Source: Brachypodium distachyon
Lineage: Eukaryota; Streptophyta; Magnoliopsida; Poales; Poaceae
Direction of reading: 5' to 3'
Assembly (NCBI RefSeq): GCF_000005505.3
Contig: NC_016132.3
Coordinates: 17,350,501 to 17,414,500, forward strand
DNA length: 64,000 nucleotides
Notes under the pieces: generated by a model
What the model was told of the DNA's origin: nothing
The model's input: the letters and a program-made list of their open reading frames with translations, nothing else
Databases searched by the model: none
Translations under genes and position numbers: made by a program
In this document: positions 11,331 to 21,070 of the stretch, in pieces
Layout: every line of letters begins with the position of its first letter
Position numbering within the stretch: the stretch's first letter is position 1

Positions 11331-11850
11331 TCACTTAGAGCAGCAACACATGCCACCATTGTCGTTCTTGCAGGTGCTTTTACTCTCGTCAAATTTCCGA
11401 TTTCTGCAGTAAAACCGGCAAGTATTAACGACTCCACTCACGCCTTTGCATTCTGGCTCAGTAACACAAAATGTGCCCCAGTCAACTCTACCAAAGCATA
11501 AGGAGTACACTAGCCATGACCAAAGTAGAAAGCATACCACACGTATATAACCGAAAGTGTACACTAATATTATACACAATATATTATTTCTTTTGACGAA
11601 AATGCAGTAGCGCCATTAAGTAAGACGAAAGAACAAACTTATTTACATTTCCACGAAGGAAAGCGGAAGAAGAAAGAAGGAAACCAAGAAAGTGGCAGAT
11701 ACACATATATGTCCATCATATATATACATATAATGAAAGTTATAATGTACCTTGGATCCTAGCTGATGCATGGCATGACAAGAAAGTGGTAGATATCACT
11801 AGAAGAGATACCAAGCACAGGACTGTTAGGTTTTTCTTCAAAAGTCCCAC
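11331..11850 (-). pseudogene. DEFL-B: defensin-like peptide gene with start codon changed to GTG
   Basis: Exon 2 (11485-11331) is open and encodes an 8-cysteine mature peptide with spacing C-x5-C-x9-C-x3-C-x11-C-x7-CCC, ending MCCCSK. Exon 1 (11850-11751, 100 bases as in DEFL-A) keeps a hydrophobic signal-peptide frame and a GT donor, but the codon aligned with the DEFL-A ATG is GTG (ACGTGGGACTT against GCATGGGACTT). The intron is 265 bases and the TATA box is intact. Unless a non-ATG or downstream start is used it makes no secreted product, so I call it a probable pseudogene. Exon 2 is very similar to DEFL-C. Confidence 0.65.
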
Positions 11851-11944
11851 GTCGAGGAGAGTTTGTAGTTACCAAACAACTATGAAGAGGTTTCCCATGC
11901 CTTTTGAACTATTGTTGTCCTTCTAGTCGACGTTCCTTCTCGTG

Positions 11945-11953
11945 TTTATATAG
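11945..11953 (-). promoter_or_regulatory. TATA box of DEFL-B
   Basis: CTATATAAA in the same GCCTCTATATAAACACG context as DEFL-A, 95 bases upstream of the mutated start codon. Confidence 0.65.
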
Positions 11954-12049
11954 AGGCATGGACGATATTTTGACATCAATTCTTACCATTTTACTCTTTC
12001 CTGCATTTACTTGGATTGCGTATATTAAATGGTATATCTTAGTTGGAAT

Positions 12050-12775
12050 TAGCTAGAATCTTTTGCATACTTATCTTATACAAAAGCTAATTTCTTCCCA
12101 TAATTTGAAATTTCAATTAATCAATGACAGACTGAAGACGTACCCATTTTTGAAAGTTTTAATTGTGGGTTTATGTCAAATCAACAGAAATCAATCATCT
12201 TTATGAGAGAATCAAAATTAATCAAGAGCTATCTTTACTGGTATATTGTGATTTCTTGCCAAAACAACAATTTCCTTTTATTACCTAAGATTAATAGAGA
12301 CATAAACTAAATTTAATGGGCTAACATATAAATCATCCACCAGATTTTAGCATATTATCTTTTCCATGCCTACACACAAGAAACTATGAAAACACATGAA
12401 AATAGTATGAATTGGAAATATACACGTTGAAACGGAGCTACACTAGCATCTGGACGCCCGACCCAACAGTCTAGGTGCCTTACCTAGAAAGGCTGGTCAA
12501 GAGGCCAAGAGCCCACAAGCGGCCCAGATGCTCCCTTTAGTCGAGACATCTGCCTCCAACTCTATGTCTTCTGGATGTGTTCTCTGTATAAATGCAAGAG
12601 GGAAGAGAATTAACAAAAAAAAACATTATGCTTATCTATTCCAGCGATGATATCTCACGTGCATGCAGTTAGGCAATAACAACACGTCACATTGTCGTTC
12701 GACAAAAGTATTTCATGTAAGAACCATCACTGGGTTTGGTGTCACGTTATTCAACTGGAACGACGGATTCACCCA
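12050..12775. repeat. DEFL-associated duplicated block, copy 3
   Basis: Extended similarity to 15050-15556 (CAACAATTTCCTTTTATTACC, TTTAATGGGCTAACATATAA, CACCAGATTTTAGCAT, GAAACGGAGCTAC) and more distantly to 4.6 and 6.8 kb. Ends in ACCATCACTGGGTTTGGTGTC, a segment repeated at 13692 and 15881. It lies upstream of DEFL-B. Includes a plus-strand TATAAAT near 12586. Confidence 0.65.
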
Positions 12776-13671
12776 TTAGCGAGCTTTTGGTGTGGCATTT
12801 TTGCCCGTGATCAATGGCAAGTTGCTCAAACGTGATTAGTAGTTCCAAATTTGAGTGCGGAGACCATTTCAGTGCGTGTCTTTATAATCATCATACTGCT
12901 GCTTGCGTGGATAATTCGCACGAGACATGGGGCGTCTCTGGGGCGAAAAATGCAATTTCTTCGGAGCTAGCATGATAGTTGGAAGCAGGTCAGCTTTGTT
13001 TAGCTGCCTTTGTGTACATAGGTCGGTGTTTCCCGTCTTCTCGATGAGAAAACAGCTTCTTCCGGGTTGCTAGTTTCCGTCTTCTCGATGGTTTGCTACT
13101 CGTAGCTGCCTTTCTGCGGCATGCACCCCACGGCCACGGACCCAAATTGTGTGGGCTCCGCTAGTCAGTGAATGGCGTTTCTCTTTCGGCCAGCAGGATG
13201 CATGTACGTGACCAAGATGGGTGTAGCGGTGGAGGCATGCTGCATCGAGGGGCAGAGTGTGGAGCGTGTCGATCAACAAACCTACCCTCCGTGAAACGTG
13301 GTGGCAGTCGAGCAAAGAGACGATCACGCGCGTGACGGAGCACGCGTCCTGTTGGCACGTATGTGGCGTGTGCGAGCCGGTTTTCTCGCAGCGTTGCTGC
13401 TGTGTAACCCGCAGCGGACGTGCGCGCGAGGACCAATGGCCAGGCCGCGCAGGGTGGTGGGATGCTTTTGATCGTCTGGTGGACGGGGGCGTGGCCGAAC
13501 GAATGCGGACGGGCAGCATGCTCTGCAACCAAACACAACCTAAAATGCAGGGGCAGGATGGGAATAGGAGCGCCTGGCCAAAAGGTGCACACGGGTGCAG
13601 ATTCTTCTTATCGCGATTAGATCGGACGGTTACGAGGGTACAAGCCGTTACCTGTACGAGCTGGAATGTTT
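12776..13671. other. GC-rich segment lying between duplicated flanks
   Basis: It lies between two copies of AAAAGTATTTCAT(G/T)TAAGAACC and the adjoining GGTTTGGTGTCAC segment (12708 and 13678), as if inserted between, or left by unequal exchange within, the DEFL units. It is GC-rich from 13050 to 13640, with a 206-codon minus-strand frame of no recognisable domain and no terminal inverted repeats that I can see. Nature unknown. Confidence 0.4.
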
Positions 13672-13865
13672 TCCTCCAAAAGTATTTCATTTAAGAACCA
13701 TCACCGGGTTTGGTGTCACATTATATAAAATCAACCTGCGGAGTCGATGAATTTATTTAACTGGAACGACGGATTCACAGGTGACGGTTATTAATTCACC
13801 CTTACCTGCAACAAATTCCTAGCACATGCGTGACAATACAGGTTGCAACATTTGGATATGTTCAC

Positions 13866-13981
13866 TTATGGCAGCAGCTCGCTTTTAGTCATGTCATAGC
13901 CATATTGTTTGCGGTCGAGGTGGCAAAAGGTGATCCCGCAACTTGGATTAGCAAAACAATATTCTGGCTAATCTTGTGGAG
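13866..13981 (-). pseudogene. DEFL exon-2 relic
   Basis: Matches exon 2 of DEFL-D (acceptor CAG then CTCCACAAGATT) but has TAG where DEFL-D has TGG five codons in. Its fourth cysteine is changed (TGC to CGC) and the fifth is lost before a TAA. No matching exon 1 follows: on its upstream side the sequence passes straight into the 3' flank of DEFL-C. It is a dead, truncated duplicate, probably a break point between array units. Confidence 0.75.
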
Positions 13982-14151
13982 CTGCACGCGCACCCGAGTA
14001 CAACAGACATGGCCAAATCAGTATACAGGGCAAGCAAATCACCTCCTTAATTTTAACAAATCCATTTCTCAAGCTGGTCGATGGTACACAAAGATCAGTT
14101 GATGCATAGATGTTTTCTCTTACAAACTAGTACACATCATTTTGATGGCAT

Positions 14152-14684
14152 TCACTTAGAGCAGCAACAGATACCATTGCCACCAGAGTCGTCCCTGCAG
14201 TAGCTTTTACTCTCATCAAATTTCCGATTTCTGCAGTAAAACCGGCAGCTATTAACGACTCCACTCACGCCTTTGCATTCTGGCTCAGTAACACAAAATG
14301 TGCCCCAATCATCTGTACCAAAGCATAACGAGTACATTAGCCATGACCAAAGTAGAAAGTATACCACACACATGTAACCGGAAGTGTACACGAATATTGT
14401 ACACAATATATTATTTTTTGACGAAAATGCAGTAGCACTGGTTTTCATTAATTAAGACGAAAGAACAAACTTATTTACATTGCCACGAAGGAAAGCGAAA
14501 GAATAAAGAAGGAAACCAAGAAAGTGGTAGATACACAATATAGGACATCATACATGTACATATATAATGAAAAGTATGAATGTACCTTGAATCCTAGCAG
14601 ATGCATCGCATGACAAGAAAGTTGTAGATATCACTAGAAGAGATACCAAGCACACAGTGTTAGGTTGTTCTTCAAAAGTCCCAT
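14152..14684 (-). pseudogene. DEFL-C: defensin-like peptide gene with 1-base deletion in the signal-peptide exon
   Basis: Exon 2 (14312-14152) is open and encodes DDWGTFC... with eight cysteines (C-x5-C-x9-C-x3-C-x11-C-x9-CCC), ending CCCSK. Exon 1 (14684-14586) has the ATG in the DEFL-A position but is 99 rather than 100 bases. The minus strand reads CTAACACTGTGTGC where DEFL-B has CTAACAGTCCTGTGC, so the frame hits TAG after 16 codons. The splice donor, 273-base intron and TATA box are intact, so the lesion looks recent. A sequencing error in a short run cannot be excluded from this text alone. Confidence 0.65.
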
Positions 14685-14778
14685 GCCGAAGAGAGTTTGT
14701 ACTTACCAAACAAATATGAAGAGGTTTCCTATGCCTTTTGAACTATTGTTGTCCTTCTAGTCGGCGTCCCTTCTGGTG

Positions 14779-14788
14779 TTTATATATA
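14779..14788 (-). promoter_or_regulatory. TATA box of DEFL-C
   Basis: CTATATATAAA within CCTATATATAAACACC, one TA step longer than at the other DEFL genes and about 95 bases before the ATG. Confidence 0.6.
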
Positions 14789-14819
14789 GGCATGGACGAT
14801 ATTTTGAAATTAATTCATA

Positions 14820-15028
14820 CCATTTTACTCTTTCCTGCATTTACTTGGATTACATATATTATATGGTATATTTATACGATATTTTCACATCAATTCTTAC
14901 CATTTAATTCTTTCCTGCATTTACTTGGATTACATATATTATATGGTATATTTATACGATATTTTCACATTAATTCTTACCATTTAATTCTTTCCTGCAT
15001 TTACTTGGATTACATATATTATATGGTC
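14820..15028. repeat. Promoter minisatellite upstream of DEFL-C
   Basis: Three copies of a unit of about 79-80 bases containing TTCTTTCCTGCATTTACTTG followed by GATTACATATATTATATGG. The core is the same as in the DEFL-A minisatellite but the unit is longer, and it lies in the same position just beyond the TATA box. Confidence 0.8.
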
Positions 15029-15049
15029 TCTCATCATTAATTTATTCCC

Positions 15050-15556
15050 GGAATTTGATATTTCAATTAGTCACTGGCACATCAAAGACGTACCCATTTT
15101 TTCAAAGTTTTAATTGTGTGTTTTATGTAAAATCAATATAAATAAATCATTTTTATGAGAGAACCAAAATTAATCAAGAGCGGTTATCTTTACCGGTATA
15201 TATTGATTTCCTCCAAAACAACAATTTCATTTTATTACCTGAGATTAATAGAGACACAAATTAAATTTAATGGGCTAACATATAAATCATCCACCAGATT
15301 TTAGCATGTTATCTTTTCCGTGCCTACACGCAGGAAACTATGAAAACACATAAAAAATACCGTGAATTCGAAATATACACATTGAAACGGAGCTACGGCA
15401 GCATCTGGATGCTCGAACCACCAGTCTACTTGCCATACCTAGGAAGGCTGGTCAAGAGGCCGAGGGCCCACAAGAATCCCATGTGTTCCCTTCAGTCAAG
15501 GGAGGAGAATTAACAAAAAATAACATATGCTCATCTATTCCAACAGTGATATCTCA
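15050..15556. repeat. DEFL-associated duplicated block, copy 4
   Basis: Close match to 12110-12660 with small indels, including loss of the segment that carries the plus-strand TATA in the other copies (CTTCAGTC joins directly to AAGGGAGGAGAATTAAC). Lies upstream of DEFL-C. Interrupted at its right edge by the hAT-type MITE. Confidence 0.65.
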
Positions 15557-15564
15557 TGTGCAAT

Positions 15565-15839
15565 TATACCTGGACATGGTGGTCCGGCCCGAAGCCCGAC
15601 GTCCCGGGCTGGGCTCGAGCCTCACTTTCCAGGCCCAAGCCCGTTCCGAAAGCCCGAAATGACCAAAAAGGGTATTTTAGGAAAATAGGTATAAAAAATC
15701 ATTTATTTATTCAAAACATAATTATTTTAATGCTTAAATGACCTATTTTTAGGGTTTTGGGTCGGGCCGGGCTCGGGGTTCAGGTTTGACCGTCGGGCTT
15801 TTATGAAGCTGGGCCTGGCCCGGGGTTTGCCCATGTATA
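15565..15839 (+). mobile_element. hAT-type MITE, copy 2
   Basis: TATACCTGGACATGG at the left and CCCATGTATA at the right, with perfect 8-base duplication TGTGCAAT (15557-15564 and 15840-15847). Interior similar to 2715-2986. The related block near 12665 has GTGCATGCAGTTAGGCAATAA without the element, an empty-site comparison. Confidence 0.8.
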
Positions 15840-16021
15840 TGTGCAATTAGGCAATAACAAGAAAAGTGTTTCATTCAAGAACCATCACTGGGTTTGGTGT
15901 CTCGTTCTATAAAATCAACCGGCGGAGTTGATGAATTTTTATTCAGCTAGAACGATGGGTTCACAGGTGAATACACGGTTATTAGTTCACCCTTACATGC
16001 AACAAATTCCTAGCACATGTC

Positions 16022-16447
16022 TCACAATACAGGTTGCAGCATTTGGATGTTCGCCTGGAAGCAGCAAGTGTCACCCCTGCATTCGCTTTTAGTCATGCCA
16101 TAGCCAAATTGTTTGCAGTCAAGCTGGCAAAAGGTGATCCCGCAACTTGGGTCAACAAAACAATATTCTGGCCAATCTTGTGGAGCTGCACGCGCACCCG
16201 AGTACAACAGACATGGCCAAATAAGTATACAGGGCAAGCAAATCACTTGCGTTTGTTACAACATCCAAAATGCGTGCAAATGTCATGCAGAAGTGGACAG
16301 ATATATAAATAGATACGCACAAAAGAAACTTACCTGTGAGATAACATGCTGCATGACATGACCAGAAAGTAGTGTAGACATCACGACGAGAGCTATCAAG
16401 CAAAGAACACTAGTGTAGTAGTGTTGTTCTTGATAAATTAATGCCAT
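16022..16447 (-). pseudogene. DEFL-D: defensin-like gene with frameshifted signal exon and altered C-terminus
   Basis: Exon 2 (16185-16022) begins APQDWPEYC and keeps C-x5-C-x4-C-x3-C-x11-C, but then reads DTCCFQ. The third C of the CCC end is replaced by F, and a small deletion removes the usual stop, adding a tail to MLQPVL, so only seven cysteines remain. Exon 1 (16447-16334) has an ATG and a GT donor, but its length (114) leaves phase 0 where exon 2 needs phase 1. Relative to DEFL-B it has two extra bases in the hydrophobic segment. No TATA box is seen upstream, where poly(T)-containing sequence begins. Probable pseudogene of the DEFL-A subgroup. Confidence 0.6.
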
Positions 16448-16591
16448 ATGGAGTGATTCTGCCGGTCTTCTGTTTCCTTGATGTTATCGTGTTCTTTTTT
16501 TTACTGGAATGACACTTATTTTTGGCTCCCGCGATTTAGGAGACTCGAGTAAATTACAGAAAACTACCACACTAGTGGTTAGGATTTCAGA

Positions 16592-17090
16592 TTTTTTTTT
16601 GACAAACAGAGGTCTCTCCTTCCGGTTTCATTAAAGGAAACCAAGTGTCTTATACATAACTCGGGCTTAACACAAAACGAAAGCAACATGATACATCAAA
16701 CTATTTCTGATCACCCTGCACTTCCCCAACAAGCAAAAGCTTCAAAATCTTGCTCAGCAACAAAAGCTACAAAGCCTACAGCACTTAAACTACAGAACTA
16801 CAACAGCCACCCACAGCCTCGTGCCAAACCTCAGTTGTTTTTGCAAAGCTGAATCATCTCAAGTTGTAAGACGAAACGTTACTTGTGCCCATCCTTGCGC
16901 TCGACTGAAAACTTCAACCGTGACCTGCCACAGCAGCCGCCAACAACTTCGCAGAGAATCTTGGGATGTGTTTCTCTGCAATCCAGCCCAAGAAACAAAA
17001 GTAGAGCAAATAACATACATAACAACTGTTAGATCATTTGGCTAAATACTATGGAAACAAGCATTATTCCTAGTTTGCCAAATAATCCAA
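16592..17090 (-). mobile_element. LINE-like 3' end (poly(A) tail on minus strand)
   Basis: The minus strand ends TTTAATGAAACCGGAAGGAG followed by GACCTCTGTTTGTC and A9. The same layout, AATGAAACCGGAGGGGGAGC then poly(A), is seen on the plus strand at 27541-27584, so both are 3' ends of one non-LTR family. Extent to the right is uncertain. TTTCAGATT occurs beside the tail (16584) and again at 18030, possibly the target duplication. Confidence 0.5.
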
Positions 17091-18090
17091 AGAACTGCTG
17101 CAACTCCTATCAACAACAGGTTTCCCTCTCGCTTGCTAAATTTCAGTAGCCATTTAATGACCAACCCCTGAATCAAGAAAAAGGAGTGAGAAAAAAAAAA
17201 ACTACACTACACCACGCAGCAAAAAAATGAGCTAGCAAAACAATGAGAAGAAAAGATGATTGATACTATCCTTCCTCGAGCAAAAAGGAGCAAAAAGGAG
17301 AGTGATCATCCCCCTCCCAGCCCCCTAGAGCTCAGTGCATCTTTGGTTAACAAACTACCCTTACTAACAACAAGAAAACTTAGTATATAAAGGCACTTTG
17401 ATATTCCACATAAACTTGTAAGGGATATGGAACCTGAGATCTTTTCAGTGCCCGATACAACGAGCCAACTGAAAATCTACCTCAAGCATCCAATTTCCAA
17501 AATATCTTAACTTTCCTGTCAGATAAAGAGACTACTACACAAAAGATTCAAACTCTCCCAATTGTGAAGAGTTTTTCCAAACATGGTTCGCCTAAAAATA
17601 AAAGGCTCCATGCAGCATGAATGAGAATATGATTCTAGCACTTGCATGTTGCAATAGAGAAAATGAAACATATGCATTGCACAAAGTAAAACTGAACTAA
17701 GAGCAGTAACATGAAAAAACAGAGCACATGAACAAGAGGAGGTACGGCCGCTTGACTCCTTTCGAGATCAATCATGGAACCAAACGAATATATCAAGGCG
17801 GCAACACCACCCCCCAACTCGGATCGGTTTATTAATGGTGACCCATTGAATTGACACTCGATCCGTGGCTTTCGGATTGAGATGATCGACGTGGGAGACC
17901 AGATCAGACGCTCCTAAGCGATTATCTTCCCAAATCTGATCTTTCCAATCCTATCAAACATATACAACAACTAAGGAAACCTCATTTCAATATGCTATAA
18001 TTGCTTAAGGAGACAACATAAGTTAGAGTTTCAGATTGATAACAGTTTACTTTTTTTTTACTAAAAATCACCAGATTTTAGTAACTGTTT
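17091..18090. other. Gene-less stretch
   Basis: AT-rich, stop-dense sequence with no supported exon. If the TTTCAGATT pair at 16584 and 18030 is a target-site duplication, most of this stretch would be non-coding body of the LINE-like insertion. Confidence 0.35.
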
Positions 18091-18356
18091 CGATTGCTAG
18101 CGCCGAAACTGACGAGGGGCCCACATGTCAGGTCATAGTTGGCGCCTGCCTCAACTGGTGGATTATTTGACTAGACCGATTCGTCTCTCCCGTCTTCTCT
18201 CATCCCCTCCTCCCTTCATCCGCCCAGCCTTCCTTCCACTGTATTACCCCCAATGCCAGACCTCGCCGGAATCCCACACCAATCCTGATCAATCCCCAAG
18301 AAACAGCGCAGTAACAGAGGAACTCTCCATCCACCTTGCTGCATCTTCCACCTTCC

Positions 18357-18985
18357 ATGGAGGCGGCCCTGTATGGCTTCGCCCAGTCGGGCGGGTCCTT
18401 GGAGTACAAGTTCGACCCGCAGGATGCCGCCGCGGCCTCAAGCGCGAGCACCAACGCCCTCCTCCGCAGGCAGCAGGGCAATGACGGGGTCGTCGCCTTC
18501 CTCCGCAGCCATGGCAGCGAGCTTGGAGGCCGCAGCCACGAGTAGATCATGCCTCGCCTGCGCAGGTGGTCGGGTGCGCGGAGAGCCTGGACGCGTTCGT
18601 GGCCGTGGCTGGGGTACGGATCCTCGTGGATCCCAGCGATGCAGCCACGGGGCGGGCCAGGGAAAACGCAGCGGCGGCGCTGCTTAACCTGGTCTTGGCT
18701 GGAGGGGAGAGCGTCGTGGAGGAGGTGCTGGCGGCGGGTAGCGCGGAGGAGGCGGTCAGGGAGCTCGCGATGGATGGTGAGGCCAGCTCGAGGGGAAAGG
18801 CGAAGGCGGAGGTGCTGCTGAGGGCGCTGGAGGAGGGCGCCGCCGCGGGAAGCAGGAGAAGGCGGGAGCACGGGTTCGCGGACTTCCTCGACAGGCTCGT
18901 GGCCTCGTGCTCTCCGCCCCTGCAGCTTCTAGATCGGAACAGAGAGGGAGGAAGAAGAGAGATGGATTGGTCCACGTTGCCCTGA
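18357..18985 (+). pseudogene. Chimeric ARM-repeat fragment gene
   Basis: Two adjacent frames. The first (18357-18545) starts MEAALYGFAQSGG and stops after 62 residues. The second (18566-18985) is out of phase with it; after VVGCAESLDAF it reads ARENAAAALLNLVLAGGE and ...KAKAEVLLRALEEG, an armadillo-repeat pattern like the C-terminal repeats of plant U-box/ARM proteins. A CAG acceptor (18569-18571) lies just before GTGGTCGGG, so a spliced product is possible, but I find no matching donor in frame. The U-box and most repeats are absent, so this is a fragment, perhaps mobilised by a transposon. Both ends carry inverted motifs GCTAGCG and CCGAAACTGACG (18097-18115 and 19000-19030). Not a convincing functional gene. 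Confidence 0.45.
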
Positions 18986-19001
18986 CCGGTGGATCCACCA
19001 C

Positions 19002-19395
19002 GTCAGTTTCGGGAGGTTATTCGCTAGCTATCAGACACTTAGTGCAAACCGGTTGTTTTGAGTAATCACTCCGTCTCATATTAAGTGTCGAAATATTACA
19101 TGTATCTATATGGTTTTTATGTACAGACATATATATATTTAAAACAAAATTGAGTTACTTATTATGGCCATGATCCGTGGCCCGCTGATGGCCATGGATC
19201 CGAGGACCACGTGCTGGTACTGGTCTTGCTGATCAGGGAGTTGTTTTTTCTATCTTTTTTGACAGCAAGCTGATAAGGGAGTTGGTGCCTGGTGATGCTA
19301 AGTATTTTAGTCTCCATACTTAATCGGCATCATAATTCGTAAATTATTCAAAGAAGTTGTACCGAAGTAAATGTCGCTTCAAATATATATGTATA
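19002..19395. other. Gene-less stretch with half of a Stowaway-like sequence
   Basis: CACTCCGTCTCATATTAAGTG at 19066 looks like one end of a Stowaway MITE without its partner. From 19310 the sequence is the 3' flank shared with DEFL-F (CGTAAATTATTCAA, ACCGAAGTAAATGTCGCTT at both 19340 and 28500). Confidence 0.45.
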
Positions 19396-19665
19396 ATAGC
19401 AGGTGTGTGCGCGCGTTGCTACGGGTCAACAAAATCACAAACTATTTATTTTCATTTTCTGTGTAGGCAACTCATGGCGCCGTCAAGATCGGCATGCGGG
19501 CGTGGTGGCGTCGGTTGTAAGACTGAGTAGAAGAAATCGTGAAAAAAAAATTGCAGGAAAAAAACCGGACAATGACATATTGGTTGTAATTTTAATGAAA
19601 TTAACCTACGGTAACGATGACCGTACCATCACCACCAACTCCAATTTAATAGATAGTATAATAGA
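19396..19665 (-). mobile_element. Short Helitron-like element
   Basis: On the minus strand it starts TCTATTATACTATCTATTAA and ends CCCGTAGCAACGCGCG followed by CACACACCTGCTATTATA, the hairpin-plus-tail form of grass Helitrons. It lies inside a segment that is continuous in the DEFL-F copy (28540-28580), so it postdates the duplication or was lost from the other copy. No coding capacity. Confidence 0.45.
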
Positions 19666-20006
19666 TTAACAAGCATTGATAGTATTAAAAGACATCCAAT
19701 TCGGACAACTGTTGTAGTATTGGTTTCCTTCATGAAAAATCAGGACACTTCAGCCGTGGATCCATTGTTGCAACCGAGATAGTTCGATATACATGAAGTC
19801 CTGAAACGCGATATATATCCATATCCATCGAGGAACTGACCAGCCAAGTTGGCCTTCTGGGCAAACAAATCTGCGTAATACTTCATCGAAATTCTTGAAT
19901 GAACCAGATGCATCGGTATTCACTATCCCTAACTTACAACCAACAGTGTCCAAACATTCTTCCAAAACAAGAACAGAAATGCAGTTTTCAAGCACACACG
20001 ACCGAT

Positions 20007-20394
20007 TCATGATTTACAGCAGCAGGAGCCACCATTGTCCTTGTTGCAGTAGCTATTGTACTCGGGATAGCCTTGCCATGTGCACTGTCTCTGGCATTCA
20101 GCCTTTTCGCACCCCGCAAGCGGAAAACACATCAGTCCAAACGCACCAGTTGGATCTACGCACAACGAAGCAACAGCAATGTCAGGATCAGTCGATTGGG
20201 TCTGATGAGCATCTAAAAACTATGAAAATGAGCCGGTATATACATGTAGGATAGGAGATTTAGTGAGTTTTACCTATGTCTCTCGATGTGATATCCCTCC
20301 CAGCTGCTGTCGCAGGGCGAGACAAGAAAGCGGAGGATATCAACCGAAGAGCTACAAACCAGAGAGCATGTGTGTTCTTCTTGACAAGTGCCAT
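20007..20394 (-). CDS. DEFL-E: 8-cysteine defensin-like peptide, two exons
   Basis: Exons 20394-20274 and 20155-20007 with a 118-base phase-1 intron encode 89 residues. Exon 1 starts MALVKKNTHAL and has a hydrophobic signal segment ending in PATAAG. Exon 2 gives DPTGAFGLMC with spacing C-x5-C-x4-C-x3-C-x11-C-x7-CCC, ending CCCKS. It is the close paralogue of DEFL-F at 28.7 kb. Two oddities: an arginine breaks the hydrophobic core (VALRLIS where DEFL-F has VALLVIS), and the TATA position reads CTATGTAA. The coding frame is intact, so I keep it as a gene, but secretion and transcription may be weak. Confidence 0.65.
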
Positions 20395-20449
20395 GGCGAG
20401 TGGTTAATTTGCTACTCTCTTCGATATCCCGTTGTTGTCATCTGCCGTG

Positions 20450-20457
20450 TTACATAG
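20450..20457 (-). promoter_or_regulatory. Degenerate TATA box of DEFL-E
   Basis: Minus strand reads CCTCTATGTAACACGGCA where DEFL-F has CCTCTATATAAACACGGCA: a substitution and a lost A spoil the box in otherwise identical flanks. Confidence 0.6.
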
Positions 20458-20464
20458 AGGCATT

Positions 20465-20945
20465 GCAATGCGTGCCCTTAGTTTTATCCTTTTCTGCATT
20501 AGTATCTTTTTCCTGGCCCCCATATACTTAATTTTATCTTTTTCTACAAGTTTCCTTTTTCCAGTCCTTCTTATACTTAACTTTATCCTTTCCAGCATTA
20601 GTTTCCTTTTTCTTGTCCTCCGTATACTTAATTTTATCTTTTTCTGCAAGTTTCCTTTGTCCTGGTTTTCTTATACTTAACTGTATCCTTTCCTGCATTA
20701 GTTTTCTTTTTCTTGGCCTCCGTATATTTAATTTTATCTTTTTCTGCAAGTTTTCTTTTCCTGGCCTTTGTATACTTAACTTTATCATTTCCTGCATTAG
20801 TTTCCTTTTTTCTGGCCTCCGTAATTTCGTATACTACTTAATTTTATCCTTTTATGCATTAGTTTTCTTTTTCATGGCCTGCGTATACTTAGTTTTATCC
20901 TTTTCTGCATTAGTTTCCTTTTTCATGGCCTCCGTATACTTTAGC
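20465..20945. repeat. Promoter minisatellite upstream of DEFL-E (about nine copies)
   Basis: Tandem units of about 50-52 bases, alternating CCTTTTCTGCATTAGTTTCC and TCTTTTTCTGCAAGTTTCC types, separated by GGCCTCCGTATACTTAATTT. DEFL-F has a single unit at the same position (29208-29255). This is the longest of the three DEFL promoter minisatellites. Confidence 0.85.
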
Positions 20946-20988
20946 TGGAGGGTTAACCAATATCCTTGCATAACGAAAAGATATTGTA

Positions 20989-21070
20989 CTCCCTATGTCT
21001 GAAAATAAGTGACGTGGATTTGTATAAGAATCTATACAAATTCACGTCGTTTATTTTGGGACGGATGGAT
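20989..21070. mobile_element. Stowaway MITE (82 bp)
   Basis: CTCCCTATGTCTGAAAATAA to TTATTTTGGGACGGATGGAT, nearly a full hairpin (GACGTGGATTTGTA pairs with the complement of ACAAATTCACGTC), flanked by TA. Confidence 0.75.

Noticed and set aside
13070..13690. A 206-codon minus-strand frame
   Set aside because: No domain, no signal peptide, no splice support; the same segment is open in other frames as well.
11331..14684. DEFL-B and DEFL-C exon-2 frames read without splicing as longer membrane-like proteins
   Set aside because: The N-terminal parts of those frames are intron sequence; both have clear acceptor sites and a matching signal exon upstream.
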